Shown: in pieces, positions 12,701-23,291 of the stretch | How the letters are laid out: each line of letters starts with the position of its first letter | Numbering within the stretch: position 1 is the stretch's first letter | NCBI GenBank assembly: GCA_012656075.1 | Contig: JAAKBF010000101.1 | Coordinates: 1-64,000 of the forward strand | Origin: Phytophthora hibernalis | Taxonomy: Eukaryota; Oomycota; Peronosporomycetes; Peronosporales; Peronosporaceae | DNA: 64,000 bases | Reading direction: 5' to 3' | Translations under genes and position numbers: made by a program | The notes under the pieces: model-generated | Database searches by the model: none | Told to the model about the DNA's origin: nothing | Seen by the model: only the letters and a program-made list of their open reading frames with translations

Positions 12701-13875
12701 CCTCTCGATGCAGAACGACCAACAATCATCGGCGTCGAATCAAGCAGAAAACGGAGAAGGGCTAGCTGGTAAGACTAAAACAGAAATTGGCGACTTCCAA
12801 GAGGTGGAATCGCTTCGCGACGCATCTACGTGGGTTTCGCTGATGCTGGCGCGGTCTCGCTTGATGGACAGAAAGTCAGTGGTGACTCCTGACACTAAAC
12901 TAGTTAAGAGGTGGAGGGCTGGGGTGATGGAGGAACAAGTGAGTGCGTTGTGTCTTCCCTGGCACAGCAGATGCTTCTGCTCATGGACGTCGTGCTACCG
13001 GTGCCACATCATCATCACAGCGATAGCAGCCAAGGAGACAGCGATGCTAAGTCGCCTCAAGTGGCCTCCGAATCGTGCGCCGTGTGCGATGGTCTGTTTC
13101 TGATGTCTACGCAGACGGCAACTGGAACACCCTCAGCGTCTGCACTGCTGGATAAATGTTTGCGGAGGCTTCATTTGCCTCCTCTGCGGCTCTTTTTCCA
13201 TCGGCAGATGTTCCCATCGAGCCAACGCGCGTTGTGCCAGCTTTGGGGTGCCCAGCTTGAGGCGAAGGCTGCAGTTTCACGACAGCAAGCTCGATCTCAA
13301 GGGCTGGTGTCAGGAACCCCGTACAGGTGGACGAGTTCCCACTACAGCGTCAAGTAATGGTACTGTCGTCTAAAGCCGCTGCAGTCGCCTCTGCTGGCAC
13401 CAACTACCGAATACTCATCCCACTGCCCCGTGTATACATGGATCTATTTATCCGCTACAACGAGAAGCCCACGGGTGTATGCAACCAGTGCGCGCAGGTC
13501 CCGCAGCATCCGGGGTTGTGTCTTTTCTGTGGCGAAGTGCTGTGCTGTTTTTCAGCGTGTTGCGAAGCTAAGGAAGGCGGCGGCGTGGGTGAGTGCACGC
13601 AGCACGCCCAACGCTGTGGCCTTGGTCTCGGTGCGTTCCTGCTGCTGCGAGCGTGTACTGTTATCCTCTTCTTGGGTAACGAAAGGCGCTGCGTGTGGGG
13701 TAGTATCTACGTGGACAAGAACGGCGAAGAGGACCCATATCTACGTCGCGGCAAAACGCTGTACCTCGACCCCAGTCGCCGATTGGCACTGGAAACGTTG
13801 CTGGTTTCGCATAGCTTTTCTCAGAACACCGCCATCCTGCAGAACACCTCGAGGCGGGATGGTCGTCGGTATTAA
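6708..13875 (+). CDS. UBR-box/RING E3 ubiquitin ligase (N-recognin family), frameshifted as sequenced
   Basis: An intronless gene of about 2,390 codons. Residues about 159-224 form a UBR box (CEEVWHGDHMAYRC, then CMCLACFDPDEHEGHDF and CCDCGDPLAW), the zinc fold that binds destabilising N-termini of substrates. A RING-type region lies at about 11,296-11,690 (CGLC, CGHAIHHSC, CPIC). The C-terminal cap at about 13,440-13,875 has the family's cysteine pattern (CLFCGEVLCC, then a Gly/Leu stretch GLGLGAFLLLRAC). Expected role: cytosolic N-degron ubiquitination. The frame changes about nine times (near 8,210, 8,258, 9,155, 10,100, 10,290, 11,455, 11,720, 12,940 and 13,330), each by one base, and family sequence resumes at once. 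No introns fit these points. Sequencing indels are the likeliest cause; decay is possible. Confidence 0.85.
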
Positions 13876-14425
13876 TCTGCCGAAGACACGCGGCATCCAG
13901 TTTAAGCGCAACAAGAGATGTAATTATATCTCTTTTTCACGCGCATACCGCCGATCGGTTCAAGGATCGATCTGATCCTGAATGCCCTCTTTGCTTGAAC
14001 AGTTGTCACCTTGCTGTTTGCTTGCGTTAATGTTGAATCGAATTGGCATTCACGTTTCGAGTCTTCCACTGTTCGTCCGATCCCGACGTGACCACCGCAA
14101 CGTGTCCACTCCATCCGAGTCTCTATGGACGGTATTTGCACGAGGAACTGCTCGTTAGTGATCGAACCTCCATGCAGTGGTGAACCAGTGGTTCAACCAC
14201 CACGCGCGACTCGAATTCATGCAAACAGTACACGCGGGAAGTAGTATGATACCAATCTGATTGCAGTTCATTCAGGAGGGATTAACTCCTGTCAAGGCAC
14301 ATGGAACACCAACGTCCTCAGCACGGCTCCACTGCAAGCGGAGACGACCGCAGTCTGCATTTTACCAGCCCCGCACACGCCGCCCACCACCACCGACTGA
14401 CAGATCCCCTCACTGCACCTTCACC
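13876..14425. other. intergenic region between the UBR ligase and the secreted nuclease
   Basis: No gene supported. It contains the UBR ligase 3' UTR and the presumed promoter of the next gene. An upstream open frame runs into the following CDS, but its translation before 14426 is Arg/Pro-rich and not protein-like. Confidence 0.5.
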
Positions 14426-15483
14426 ATGGTCTCCTTCTACTCGGCCGCAATTGCTGCCGCGCTCGCGGTCGCTACGCAGTTTTCGTCGTGGTCGACTGAC
14501 GCGGCGTTTGCTGCTTGTGCTGATGCCCCTGCCAACCCTGGAGACCGCCGTGCCAGCACCGCCCAACTCAAGGTGGCTACGTTCAACGCGGCCTTCCTGT
14601 TCCTCGGGACCGAGTCACATCAGCTTTCGTGCCCAGGAGAAGACTGTCCTTGGACGACGACGGCCGACGCTGAAAGTCACGTGACTCAAATCGCAGCCAT
14701 CATAATGAGTCTGGACGCCGACATCATCCAGATCAATGAGGTGGAAGACTGCACCGTGCTGGACTCCGTCATCGCCAAGCTGGAAGCTCTAGGAGATTCT
14801 ACGTACAAGCCGTACTTGGTGAGAGGCACGGACACCTCAACTGGCCAGAACTCGGCGCTTCTTACCCGTGTGGACCCTGTGGTGGACCTGCAGCGCACGG
14901 AAACCCGCGCGACGATCCCGGTCAGCGGCTCGACGTGTCCGAGCTCGAGCGGATACTCGAGTTCGAAGGGAGCCTCCAAACACTTCTACACGACGTTCAA
15001 TGTCACTGGTTTTCCAAGCCGATCACGCTCGTGGGTGCTCATCTGCTAGCGAACCCGGAAAGCAAACCGCGCTGCTTCGAGCGCGAGGCGCAGGCGACGG
15101 TGCTCGCTGGTCTGGCAAACACTGCCGTCGATGAAGGCCACCATGCCATTATCACTGGCGACATTAACGATTGGTCCTCCGATGTGCTGGACAAGAACGG
15201 CAACGCTCCTATCAGCGCTGTCCTCTCGATCCTTGCAGGCGACAACTTTGTCGAGGTAGCGAGCAAGGTGTCACAGTCGGATCGCTACACCGAATGGTAT
15301 GATGCGGACAATGACTGTGTGTACGAGGACACCGAAGTGAGCAGCTTGGATCATATTTTGGTCTCGAAGTCGCTGTCGTCGGCGCTCACGAGCGTTTCGT
15401 TTAACCACGACCTATACACCACGTCATGCAGCGGCTACAACAGCGACCATTACCCGGTCTCAATCATCCTGAGCGAGGCCTAG
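14426..15483 (+). CDS. secreted endonuclease/exonuclease/phosphatase-family enzyme, one frameshift
   Basis: About 352 residues once one shift is allowed. The ATG at 14426 opens a classic signal peptide (MVSFYSAAIAAALAVATQF, likely cleaved after AAFA), so the enzyme should be secreted. Family motifs appear in order: KVATFNAAFLF (about residue 49), the metal-binding Glu in INEVEDC (residue 105), GDINDW, SLDHILVS and the terminal SDHYPVSIIL with the catalytic His. These define the metal-dependent phosphodiester hydrolase fold shared by DNase I and sphingomyelinases; the substrate cannot be told. At about 15,010 the reading moves by one base in a TTTT run and continues perfectly, pointing to a homopolymer miscall. 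No introns. Confidence 0.82.
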
Positions 15484-15568
15484 GACACAAGTCTTGAAAC
15501 CAATGAAAAGGAAAGTGAGAAACTTCGTCTGAATACAATGTCGTGCATTTTGTTTGTCGCGAGATGTC

Positions 15569-16958
15569 TTAGATGATGGCCAGCGTTTCGTCCTGCTCGT
15601 AGCCGAAGTCAGACTTGTACTGGTCGAAGATACGCTGGATCTCGGCAACATATTTGGAATGAATGCCTCGAATTTCGTCCTCTGTCGGGTTCTCAGTGGG
15701 TGTCGTCTTAATGGGTGTACCGTACACGAGTCCGTATCGTTTGCCTTTCGCTGGCGCGTTTGGCATCCACCAGAACTTGCCCCAGAATACCAAAACTGGG
15801 ATGCCGAGCGTCTTGTGGAAAAAGTCTATGACACCCTTCGGCGGGTTCCACATGCTGAAAAACACGAGCAAGCGTAGTTTTGGTCAACGGATAGACATCC
15901 ATGGCGTACGTATGCAAACACTCACTTGTAAAGCCACTTCTCGCCGAAGACGAACGTGGGCACGAGGTCCGCACCATGGTTCACGGCGAGTTTGACGAAC
16001 CCGAACCGATTCTTCAGCACTAGTTGTGTCTGTAAACGCAAACACAGAGGTCACGATTTCATCAAGTAGCTGTCGATTGAGCGACTGCAGCTCACCTCTT
16101 TTGAGCTCGGGTTTGTCTTGAAGATACCCGCCACGCCGCCAGGGTATACGACGATGCTGTTGCCCTCGTTCAGCACCTTTTCCCCTGTAGACCGTGAGGC
16201 GTCGACACCTCCCATCCACAAACACAACTCACGACCTAACGGGATGTAGAACATTGGCGACGCCCCGAGAACTGAAGTCATAGACAACACAAACCGTAGA
16301 TAAGTTTGAAGAGCGATCACATCAGCTACACGTTGCCTTACTCCGGTATGTGATGCCTGGGAAAATGTCTTCAAAGCTGCCGCCGAAGATTGCAATACGT
16401 GAAAGCACGATGATCCCATGAGGGTGAAACCCGAAGATGTGTCGCTTGTTGGAGTCCAGTTCCTGCTCCCGGATGATCTTGATCCTACATGGCGTACAAT
16501 AGTCAGTGACGGTAGGCAATTTTAGCGACGCAGCTTCCATACCGGAGGAACTTGTTCAGTAGACCCCATAAACTAGACGTGCGAAGACCTTCCCATACAT
16601 TCCCCTTGCCCGTCTTCTGAGCACCACTAAAGAATGAGGGCAAATACAGCACCACCATGGCGATCGACACGTAGTCCAGTCCACACTAGGTACACCAAAG
16701 GTAGTAAGAATATTGACAACCTGGAAGTGGACTGCAGAACGGATTTTGCTTCACCTTGTGGAAGATGCAGAACAGAATGAGGAACGGGACACCCCACACG
16801 AAGTAGTGCAGGATCACGAAGCTGAAGATGTCGGTGAGCAGGTTCTGCATCCAACGAGGCACGTTGCTGTCCTTGGCAAAAAAACCAGGCGCGTCGTAGA
16901 CCAACACGTCCTTGTCTTGAGGAGGAGTTTGCTCTTCCGTGACGTGGTTCGGAGCCAT
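15569..16958 (-). CDS. DGAT2: diacylglycerol O-acyltransferase type 2, five exons, one in-frame stop
   Basis: Exons on the minus strand are 16958-16543, 16484-16342, 16271-16096, 16029-15926 and 15854-15569; four introns of 58-71 bp have GT-AG ends. Exons sum to exactly 375 codons, normal for DGAT2. The protein has an N-terminal membrane hairpin (ILHYFVWGVPFLILFCIF, then a second helix), the acyltransferase motif FGFHPHGIIVLSRIA, YPGGVAGIFKTNP, GFVKLAVNHGADLVPTFVFG and a C-terminal YKSDFGY segment. The enzyme makes triacylglycerol at the ER and lipid droplet. Codon 91 is TAG (16686-16688), directly between two family-like stretches (YSYYLWCT and CGLDYVSIAMVVLYL). No GT-AG intron restores the frame there, so this is a nonsense mutation or a base error. 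Confidence 0.85.
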
Positions 16959-17501
16959 CGTGTCAGGTCAGCTCAGAAGTCGAAGTGAGCTCGAGCGGAG
17001 ACTCTCCAAGATATGATCGCTATCCTACCACTTTCCCGCCAACCGTAGTACGGCCCGTACCACGAAGCGGCATGAATCCTGACGTTGGTTTCCGTGAAGC
17101 GAAATTCTATACACTTTCGTCGCAGATGTGGACAAATGCGAGGGTACTTGGCAGTTGATCATCAACTTGATGGCTGGCATGGAATGATGACTGGGGTGAT
17201 GATGCGATTGAACGCGTGCCATTGAGAATGGCATTGACACAATAACTGCAAAGTATTACAGTAATCTGCGTGAATAAGCAACGGGTATACAACTTATATC
17301 CTCCCAAACTTTATATAATGCGAACAGCAATGAGACAATAGGAGATGGGCGAGGTGCTGACGTAAAAAAATCCAGCGCCAATGAACGAAGCATAATTTGA
17401 ATTCTGCGCCTTGTTGGCGATCTTCGCACCGCTGCCAATGCCTTCATATCTTCTTTTATGCTCACACACGCAAGCACTCACGCAAGTATCCGCCCCGCGC
17501 C
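16959..17501. other. DGAT2 promoter side and intergenic DNA
   Basis: Just upstream of the DGAT2 ATG the minus strand reads GCTCACTTCGACTTCTGAGC, which partly resembles an oomycete initiator. The rest is AT-rich with only short, non-protein-like frames. Confidence 0.4.
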
Positions 17502-17905
17502 ATGCCCAAGACACAGACCAAGCGTCTCCGTCTCACCTGGAGCGAGAAGATCGGGATCATCGTGAAGGTCAAACTCTCCCCCTGTATGTCGTACACGGAG
17601 GTGGCTATGTGGGCTATGAGGAGTACCGTCCGCGTCGAGAAACTTCCTCCAAATACGATGGCCAAAGTGCAACCAATGGACCAGGGGTCATCCACTGTAT
17701 CAAACGGTACGTTCTTACTCAGAAAATGCTGCATGCATTAGACTTCATAGGAGAGTCTGTAGATAAACCATATAGTGTAGAAATGCTTACGGCACTGCTT
17801 TGGTGCGAAACAGCGTGGTCAAAGGTTCATTCTTTGACTATTCAGCATTGTTGGCATCATTCAGGGTTGATAAACAAAGCAAGTGTGAACTTTTTGCTCA
17901 ATTAA
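17502..17905 (+). pseudogene. pogo/Tigger-like (DDE_1) transposase, centre deleted
   Basis: The frame from ATG 17502 begins MPKTQTKRLRLTWSEKIGII, like the N-terminal helix-turn-helix of pogo/CENP-B-type transposases. It then jumps to a C-terminal segment of the same family: LPPNTMAKVQPMDQG, followed in another frame by VIHCIKRYVLTQKMLHALDF and ALLWCETAWSKVHSLTIQHC. The catalytic DDD/DDE core that should lie between is gone. The shift falls in a GGGG run near 17690. The remnant is therefore an internal-deletion copy that cannot transpose itself. Confidence 0.62.
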
Positions 17906-18597
17906 ATCAATACATAAGCCTCTTGCACGATTTTGCTCGTTTCGCAATCATCTTATACACCCTGTCAACCAATATATATCAGGCGTTGCCTATTCACGCA
18001 GATTACTGTATTGCCGTCGTCGGTATTGCAGCTACCGGTAATACGTAAGTACACGTATTAATACTTGCGAAGTATTATTTTCTGAGAAACCAGTGCAATT
18101 TTATATTTGATTTTCCTAGCCCTCAAGGTCTAGGATAGACCTTCGACGGGAAACCCTGAAATGTGAGTTGGATTCGCTGTCCTCACACTCTCGGCGATAT
18201 ACATGCTCAGCTGCTGCTGCTGCGGATCGAGCCATCAGTTCGAAGCGCCGCAGCTCGAAGGACCTGTGCTGGTCGCAAATTGCGTATTGCGAGTCGCAAT
18301 ACTTACAGGCCGCCTCGGCTGTCACCATGGTAAATTATCGAGCTGGATCTGAAACTCTTTTGGAGCTTTGACCTGATCAACAGACCCCACCACTGCTTCT
18401 CGCAACAATGGCTTCATCGTTCCATCGAGTCGATGGAGACAGATCGCACCTGTGTTCAAGGAAACAAAACTTGCATGGTTCATGACACAACTTCCAACAA
18501 TTGACCACCAAAACTTGCCGTTGCGAAAAGCGTCACGTGGAGCAACACAGCTTTCTCAGTCTGCACTATCCACAACAGGCGTTAACCAAATCATGGC

Positions 18598-18642
18598 AAT
18601 TGCCACATTGGTACAGTACCAGTGCGCTCCAATGTGGCAATT
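18598..18642. repeat. 14-bp inverted repeat with palindromic loop
   Basis: AATTGCCACATTGG at 18598-18611 is perfectly inverted at 18629-18642. The loop side contains a second palindrome, GGTACAGTACC. It would form a stable cruciform or hairpin; no function can be assigned. Confidence 0.6.
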
Positions 18643-18665
18643 ACCAGTGGACCAGTGGTATTGGT

Positions 18666-18689
18666 AATACATGTATTAATACATGTATT
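18666..18689. repeat. two adjacent copies of a 12-bp palindrome
   Basis: AATACATGTATT occurs twice head to tail; each unit is its own reverse complement. Confidence 0.7.
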
Positions 18690-19687
18690 TCAGATAAGAA
18701 ATTACTAGCGATACAAACCACCCATCCCCCGAGAAGAGGGGATGAAAGCAAACTCGCTCGGCAAGCCGAAACAACGCCTGCGGTTTAAAGGTCCGTGTGC
18801 TCAGCACGCGGGCTTACAACAGGGTCACACGGTGTTTAATAGGTGTGACTCACACCAATTAAATAGCTCGGCATAGGGTTGTGCCACCGCTCTCAGGGTT
18901 TTCAAGCTTCCCCGGTGGCGGCACCTTTCGCCGTGTTGGCAGTGGCGCCGGGAGATGTTTGGGCATCGGGGATGCCGCACTCGGAGGAATGGTGGGGCGC
19001 TTGCTGCTGAGTTACACGCGCTGATCTTATTTGGCATTGCATTCTTTTGGTAGAATGGGAGTGGAGACAAGGTCAGCTCTGTGTGTACTGGTATACATCA
19101 CACCTCTTCGCTATTTTTGCTAAAATAATAAAATATACCCAAATGCTCGTCAAAGAAAGTGTCGAGACCATCATTCTTAGTAACTTCAAGTTGCACATTG
19201 AGCTTAAAAGACATGTGCTAAGCGCCAAAACTCGATTTTGAAGCACAATCGTCTTGTTTACAGCCTGGAAATGCAGAAATGCAGTTCTGGGAGAGCAAAA
19301 TGGCTATGTTCGATAGGTTTCAGGTTTACTATTTACATTGCACTTCCGCTTCGTACTAAAGTTTTAATTACATGTACCGTATCGCCGAAATCATAAGTCC
19401 TACCTGATCTACACAAGGGCTGTGGTTATAATGGCTTTGTTAACTATAGTTTATCTTATGCTTGCTGATAATGATATCAACGATGCGGTAGGATAAAATC
19501 GAGTTGTCAGCAGAGGTCAGAATTAAATGGAACAATTTAATAATTATTTGTGTTTTCCAATAAAATATTTATTATTGGGGTTCGTCGATTCAATACAATA
19601 TTATATTGCCACAATATTGACAATAAATACTGCAAAAGAATTAAATTGCAATCACGGATGGTTGCAGCAGTCGTGCGCCCGTTAATA

Positions 19688-20731
19688 GACCAATCGCCAT
19701 AGATCGCCGCTGAAGGGTGGAAGAGATTCATAACGAGTCCAGCTTACTTGGTAGTGTGGTGTTGCAAAGCACACAAATTCGTCATATATGGATTTCTACT
19801 TTGCAATCACAACAATCGCTGAGTTAGATCAACGTTGTTGGCCTGTGCTGTGTCGTTCCTCAAACGATCCGTCCCTTCCAGGAAAGGTAGTGTCTTGCCT
19901 CCGTCGAATATCAGCTAACCAAGCCAGCCAAATAATCTTCCAGAAACCAACCGAACTCGGCTGGCTCCGTTCACGTCTTCCCGTGTCCTCCACCAAAGGA
20001 TGAACGACGGCGCGCTAGCGACTCTATTTCATTTGATATTTGTATAGGATATGTTGGAAACCAAGAAAAGAACCTTTCAAGTCCTCAGAAGATAACAGAA
20101 CCAACGGAGCAGAATTTTTGAAGTCCAAGACAAGTGTAGACCTCTCCGGTAAGTCCCTGCACGAGCTGGATTATGGCTGCCGTTGACACCCGAGCGCCAT
20201 AGCTCATAGGGTGTTGACTCGTAGCGCCAAGAGATAACGGTCGACCCGGAGAAGGGCGCATCTCGCCAAGCGCGAAGAAAAATCTTGCCGAACTCGGCGA
20301 GTCAGTACTCCGGCTAGCCCGGGTGCCGTGACACTTTCAGCCGAGTAGCTTTTGCCTCGGCGACCGGTAAAAACGCTAGCGCGCCGTCGTTCATCCTTTG
20401 GTGGAGGGCACGGGAAGACGTGAACGGAGCCAGCCGAGTTCGGTTGGTTTCTGGAAGATTATTTGGCTGGCTTGGTTAGCTGGTATTCGACGGAGGCAAG
20501 ACACTACCTTTCCCGGAAGGGACGGATCGTTTGAGGAACGACCCAGCACAGGCCAACAACGTTGATCTAACTCAGCGATTCTTGTGATTGCAATGTAGAA
20601 ATCCATATATGACGAATTTGTGTGCTTTGCAACACTACACTACCAAGTGAGCTGTGGTCGTTATGAATCTCTTCCACCCTTCAGCCGAGCTTGGCGATCT
20701 ATGGAGATTGGTCGGCGACATTCCAAGTGTG
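19688..20731. mobile_element. foldback element: 0.33-kb inverted arms around a 0.35-kb spacer
   Basis: The left arm (about 19688-20020) is repeated inverted at about 20374-20731 with few differences. Short frames translated from the two arms, 19788-20003 on plus and 20391-20606 on minus, match at all but about five of 71 residues, which shows the similarity independently. The inner arm ends carry the palindrome CGCTAGCG. Neither arms nor spacer encode a recognisable transposase. It is a foldback/TIR-type non-autonomous element or two inverted copies of one repeat. The outer limits are approximate. Confidence 0.7.
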
Positions 20732-21376
20732 ATGGCGGCTTGCTGGGTCGACGGATAGCTGAATGACGATATCGGGGTTATCCGTGGCCTTCCGTTGGAT
20801 CTGTACTGTTGCCCGCTGTTCCTAAGACGCTGTTTGCTGAGTTGGTGCGGGGCGGCCGAGCTCGTTCCCATCAGTCCTAAGACTTGACTTCTGACCCCTG
20901 AGCTTGTACAACACTCCACACGTCCTAAGACTCGACTGAGGCCCTTTTAGGCGTACCCTGGTCTAAGTGCGGGCTAAATCTCGAAATCACTACATCACGG
21001 TACGACTGGCACATCGGACTTACAGTTGTGTATAGTGACAAGTTCATAACGGCGTGGTCGATGGACCTCAATGGCGAGGAATATAAAGGCAACGAAGCGT
21101 TAAACACCCAAGAGCTAATTGGACGAGATCGGTGCTCTGCACGATGTTTAATAAAGACCGCTGTCCGATTAGAGTCCGATTCGCTAAGATTCATCGGGTA
21201 GTAGTAGGAGTAGAACGGTGTGCGCGATTTTCTTGGAGCGTACATGAGTGGAGGGCGTCGCAGAAGACTCCCCGCCAAGGCAAGGAGCTCAAGGGGATCC
21301 GCATACGGACCAAGACCATAGACTACAACGGCGTACTGGCTGAAGCTGCCGTGGTTTCAGACCACGATGCAGTTGT
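20732..21376. other. repeat-flanking DNA without a supported gene
   Basis: Minus-strand frames 20635-20919 and 20925-21278 are open but have Ser/Arg-rich, unrecognisable composition, and the first overlaps the foldback arm. Likely transposon-derived non-coding DNA. Confidence 0.35.
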
Positions 21377-21799
21377 TTGGAGAGGGGGTTAGTGGCCTGG
21401 CGAAGGGCTAACCAAGAGCACCGGACTGATGAGAGGGACAGAAAGCAGCGGACTTGCCGCCACCAAGATCGATGGGTCTCCGCGATGGGGAGCCAATCAT
21501 TTCCGACGGGTGCGCATTTCCTCAGGAGACTTAGGGAGCTCAACGTGGGCCACTCATTCCTGGGGTGGACGGTCTACCTTGAGTTTAGAAATAGTCCAGC
21601 GCGGAGACACATTTGCTGTTGTATCTCAGCGAGCGCAAAATTACACTCGTGGGGCTCAAACGTCTTGAAGTCGATGCGGAAGCTGCAGAAATCTGGACAC
21701 CTCAACGAGCACGTCCGCCATTACAACCAACTTCAAGCCGCCGGCCGCGTAGTTGACCCTGCTCCTACGCACACAACCAACATACTTGGTTTAGTTTAA
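21377..21799 (+). pseudogene. possible copia-type gag fragment
   Basis: The C-terminal half of this 140-codon frame (VLKSMRKLQKSGHLNEHVRH, then YNQLQAAGRV) resembles the helical part of copia-type gag, where a loading motif precedes a helix and a glycine. Only about 50 residues carry the signal and no zinc knuckle follows. A copia integrase scrap lies 2.3 kb away on the other strand. Confidence 0.28.
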
Positions 21800-21879
21800 G
21801 CATGTGCTTACATACAGACTCACCTTTGGTCGCCGTGACCAGTCGTTGCTGTCCATCAATTTCGCTTGGAGAGCGCTGA

Positions 21880-21896
21880 TGCTCACTCTTCGTTCG
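21880..21896 (+). promoter_or_regulatory. possible oomycete initiator for the chromodomain gene
   Basis: GCTCACTCTTCGTTCGG lies about 27 bases before the ATG and partly matches the oomycete initiator consensus. Confidence 0.35.
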
Positions 21897-21922
21897 GCAC
21901 CCGAACCAGCGAAGCATTTACC

Positions 21923-22448
21923 ATGCCTTTCATCAAGCCCAAGAAGAACGACGTCAGCTCCGCGAAGGAGTTCAAGACGCTGTACATCGCTGCTCACAAG
22001 GCGTACAAGATCCGGATTAGTGCGTCACCTTCGACTTACCATGAACACGACGATTGTCTCCTCGATCCTCCTCCCCAAAGCGATCGACGTCATCTTCGCT
22101 TGCGTGGCCGAACGGAAGAAGCGCTGCGTCGGCCTTGAAGACGTGCGCGAGTGGCTTGGAGCTCCTGCTTCACGTGATGACGAAGGATCGAGCGGCGAGG
22201 GGGAGTGGAGCGCGGAAGAAGACCTAAAAGCAGAGAAGCTCCAATACGTCCGCAAGCTGCTGAGTTGGAAGCGTGAGAAGCGGCAGACGTACTACCTCGT
22301 CGAATGGGAGGTGACGTGGGAGCCTCGAGAGCACCTGAGCCAGACCATCGTCGCTGCCTTCGAGATAGAGCGCCGCCTTCTTATTCGCAAGAAGTTCATC
22401 GAAGAGGAAGCTGTTGAGGACTACACGATCAACACAACGGAAGGGTAG
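21923..22448 (+). CDS. compact chromodomain protein, two exons
   Basis: Exon 1 is 21923-22019 and exon 2 is 22081-22448, joined over a 61-bp intron (GTGCGT...AAAG), giving 154 residues. The start MPFIKPKKNDVSSAKEFKTL is basic. Residues about 90-135 form a chromodomain: YVRKLLSWKREKRQTYYLVE, then WEVTWEPREHL. Compared with HP1, the first cage aromatic (Tyr) and the Trp of the LVEW strand are present, but the loop between KW and TWEP is about five residues shorter, removing the third cage aromatic. Chromodomains read methylated histone tails or end retroelement integrases. No integrase core precedes this one, so it may be a small host chromatin reader or a domesticated integrase tail. Acidic linker at residues about 63-85. 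Confidence 0.75.
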
Positions 22449-22535
22449 ACGAGGTAGCGCATAAGGAGTTAATACAGGGTGTATTACGTGCTTTAGAATG
22501 GGTAGCAGGGGAAAGACATTGATAGCTCTACATTG

Positions 22536-22669
22536 AACACTAAGCTTAACCTCCAATTGGAACAGCAAAGTTAACCTCGTTACAGAGCGGTCAAACACAC
22601 ATCTAAGCGCAGCATCAAACACAAAGCTTAACCTTCTTGCGGAACAGCAATGTTAACCTCGAAGCAGAG
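22536..22669. repeat. two imperfect 52-bp direct repeats, 82-bp period
   Basis: The units at 22536-22587 and 22618-22669 share AAGCTTAACCT, GGAACAGCAA and GTTAACCTCG in the same order. They lie in otherwise featureless DNA downstream of the chromodomain gene. Confidence 0.6.
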
Positions 22670-23290
22670 TTAGCGCACCTTGAATTGACACCAGATGCGG
22701 CTGTTCATTGGTTTGTATACAAACATGCGGTTAACCGCACTGGGTTGATAAAGGGCACTTGTGCCTGACGAGGAAAAAGAGACAATGGCGAGGGCTGTCG
22801 TGCGGCGGCACTTGCGGCATCCCCGGGCCAGTAGTTCTCAAAACCCCTCGTTTTTGAGGTTGTACCTACGTCTGGACTGCCAGCCAACCACATTTATGAG
22901 TAGTTATGTGTAAGCGTAAAAACTATCATGTAAAAGCCGATTTTGGACCGGGGTCTCATTTGCCAATCTGGCGTGGCAAGAGAGCAAGTCTCCGTAACGT
23001 AATATGCATAGAAAAACATACATAACAAAAACGCCGTTTTCTTGGCCCACAGGCCGTTTCAGAGGTTCCTATTCCGCCTACAAACGCCTCTATTTTATCG
23101 ACTGCTTGGTATACACATCCTGATTTAGATCATGCACATTTTTATACATCTTTGTGTGTGCCACATAATTAATGGACGGGCTTTGTTTTGTCGGAGGCAG
23201 TCGTCGGAGGTCGGAGATTTTATGGTATGGTACGCTCATTCATATATATGTTCCGGTAATATGGGTTCCGATGATGGGGGGTACAGCGCA
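22670..23290. other. AT-rich intergenic DNA
   Basis: No gene, RNA or repeat structure is supported here. Confidence 0.4.
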
Positions 23291-23291
23291 G

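Larger units (their letters stand above)
17906..19687. other. gene-poor stretch with small palindromes
   Basis: No gene is supported over 1.8 kb. A minus-strand frame at 18116-18328 (with CKYCDSQYAICDQH) has a cysteine/histidine pair that might be a zinc-finger scrap; it is too short to call. GC-rich 18,720-19,030 has no recognisable coding signal and no tRNA or rRNA pattern. Two short inverted structures are listed separately. Confidence 0.4.

Noticed and set aside
12936..12964. GTGAGTGCG...CACAG inside the UBR gene as an intron
   Set aside because: Ends look like splice sites, but the gap is 29 bases, well below the 51-75 bp of the other introns here.
18720..19030. Possible structured RNA or rRNA fragment
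   Set aside because: GC-rich, but no tRNA cloverleaf consensus and no rRNA core sequence recognised.
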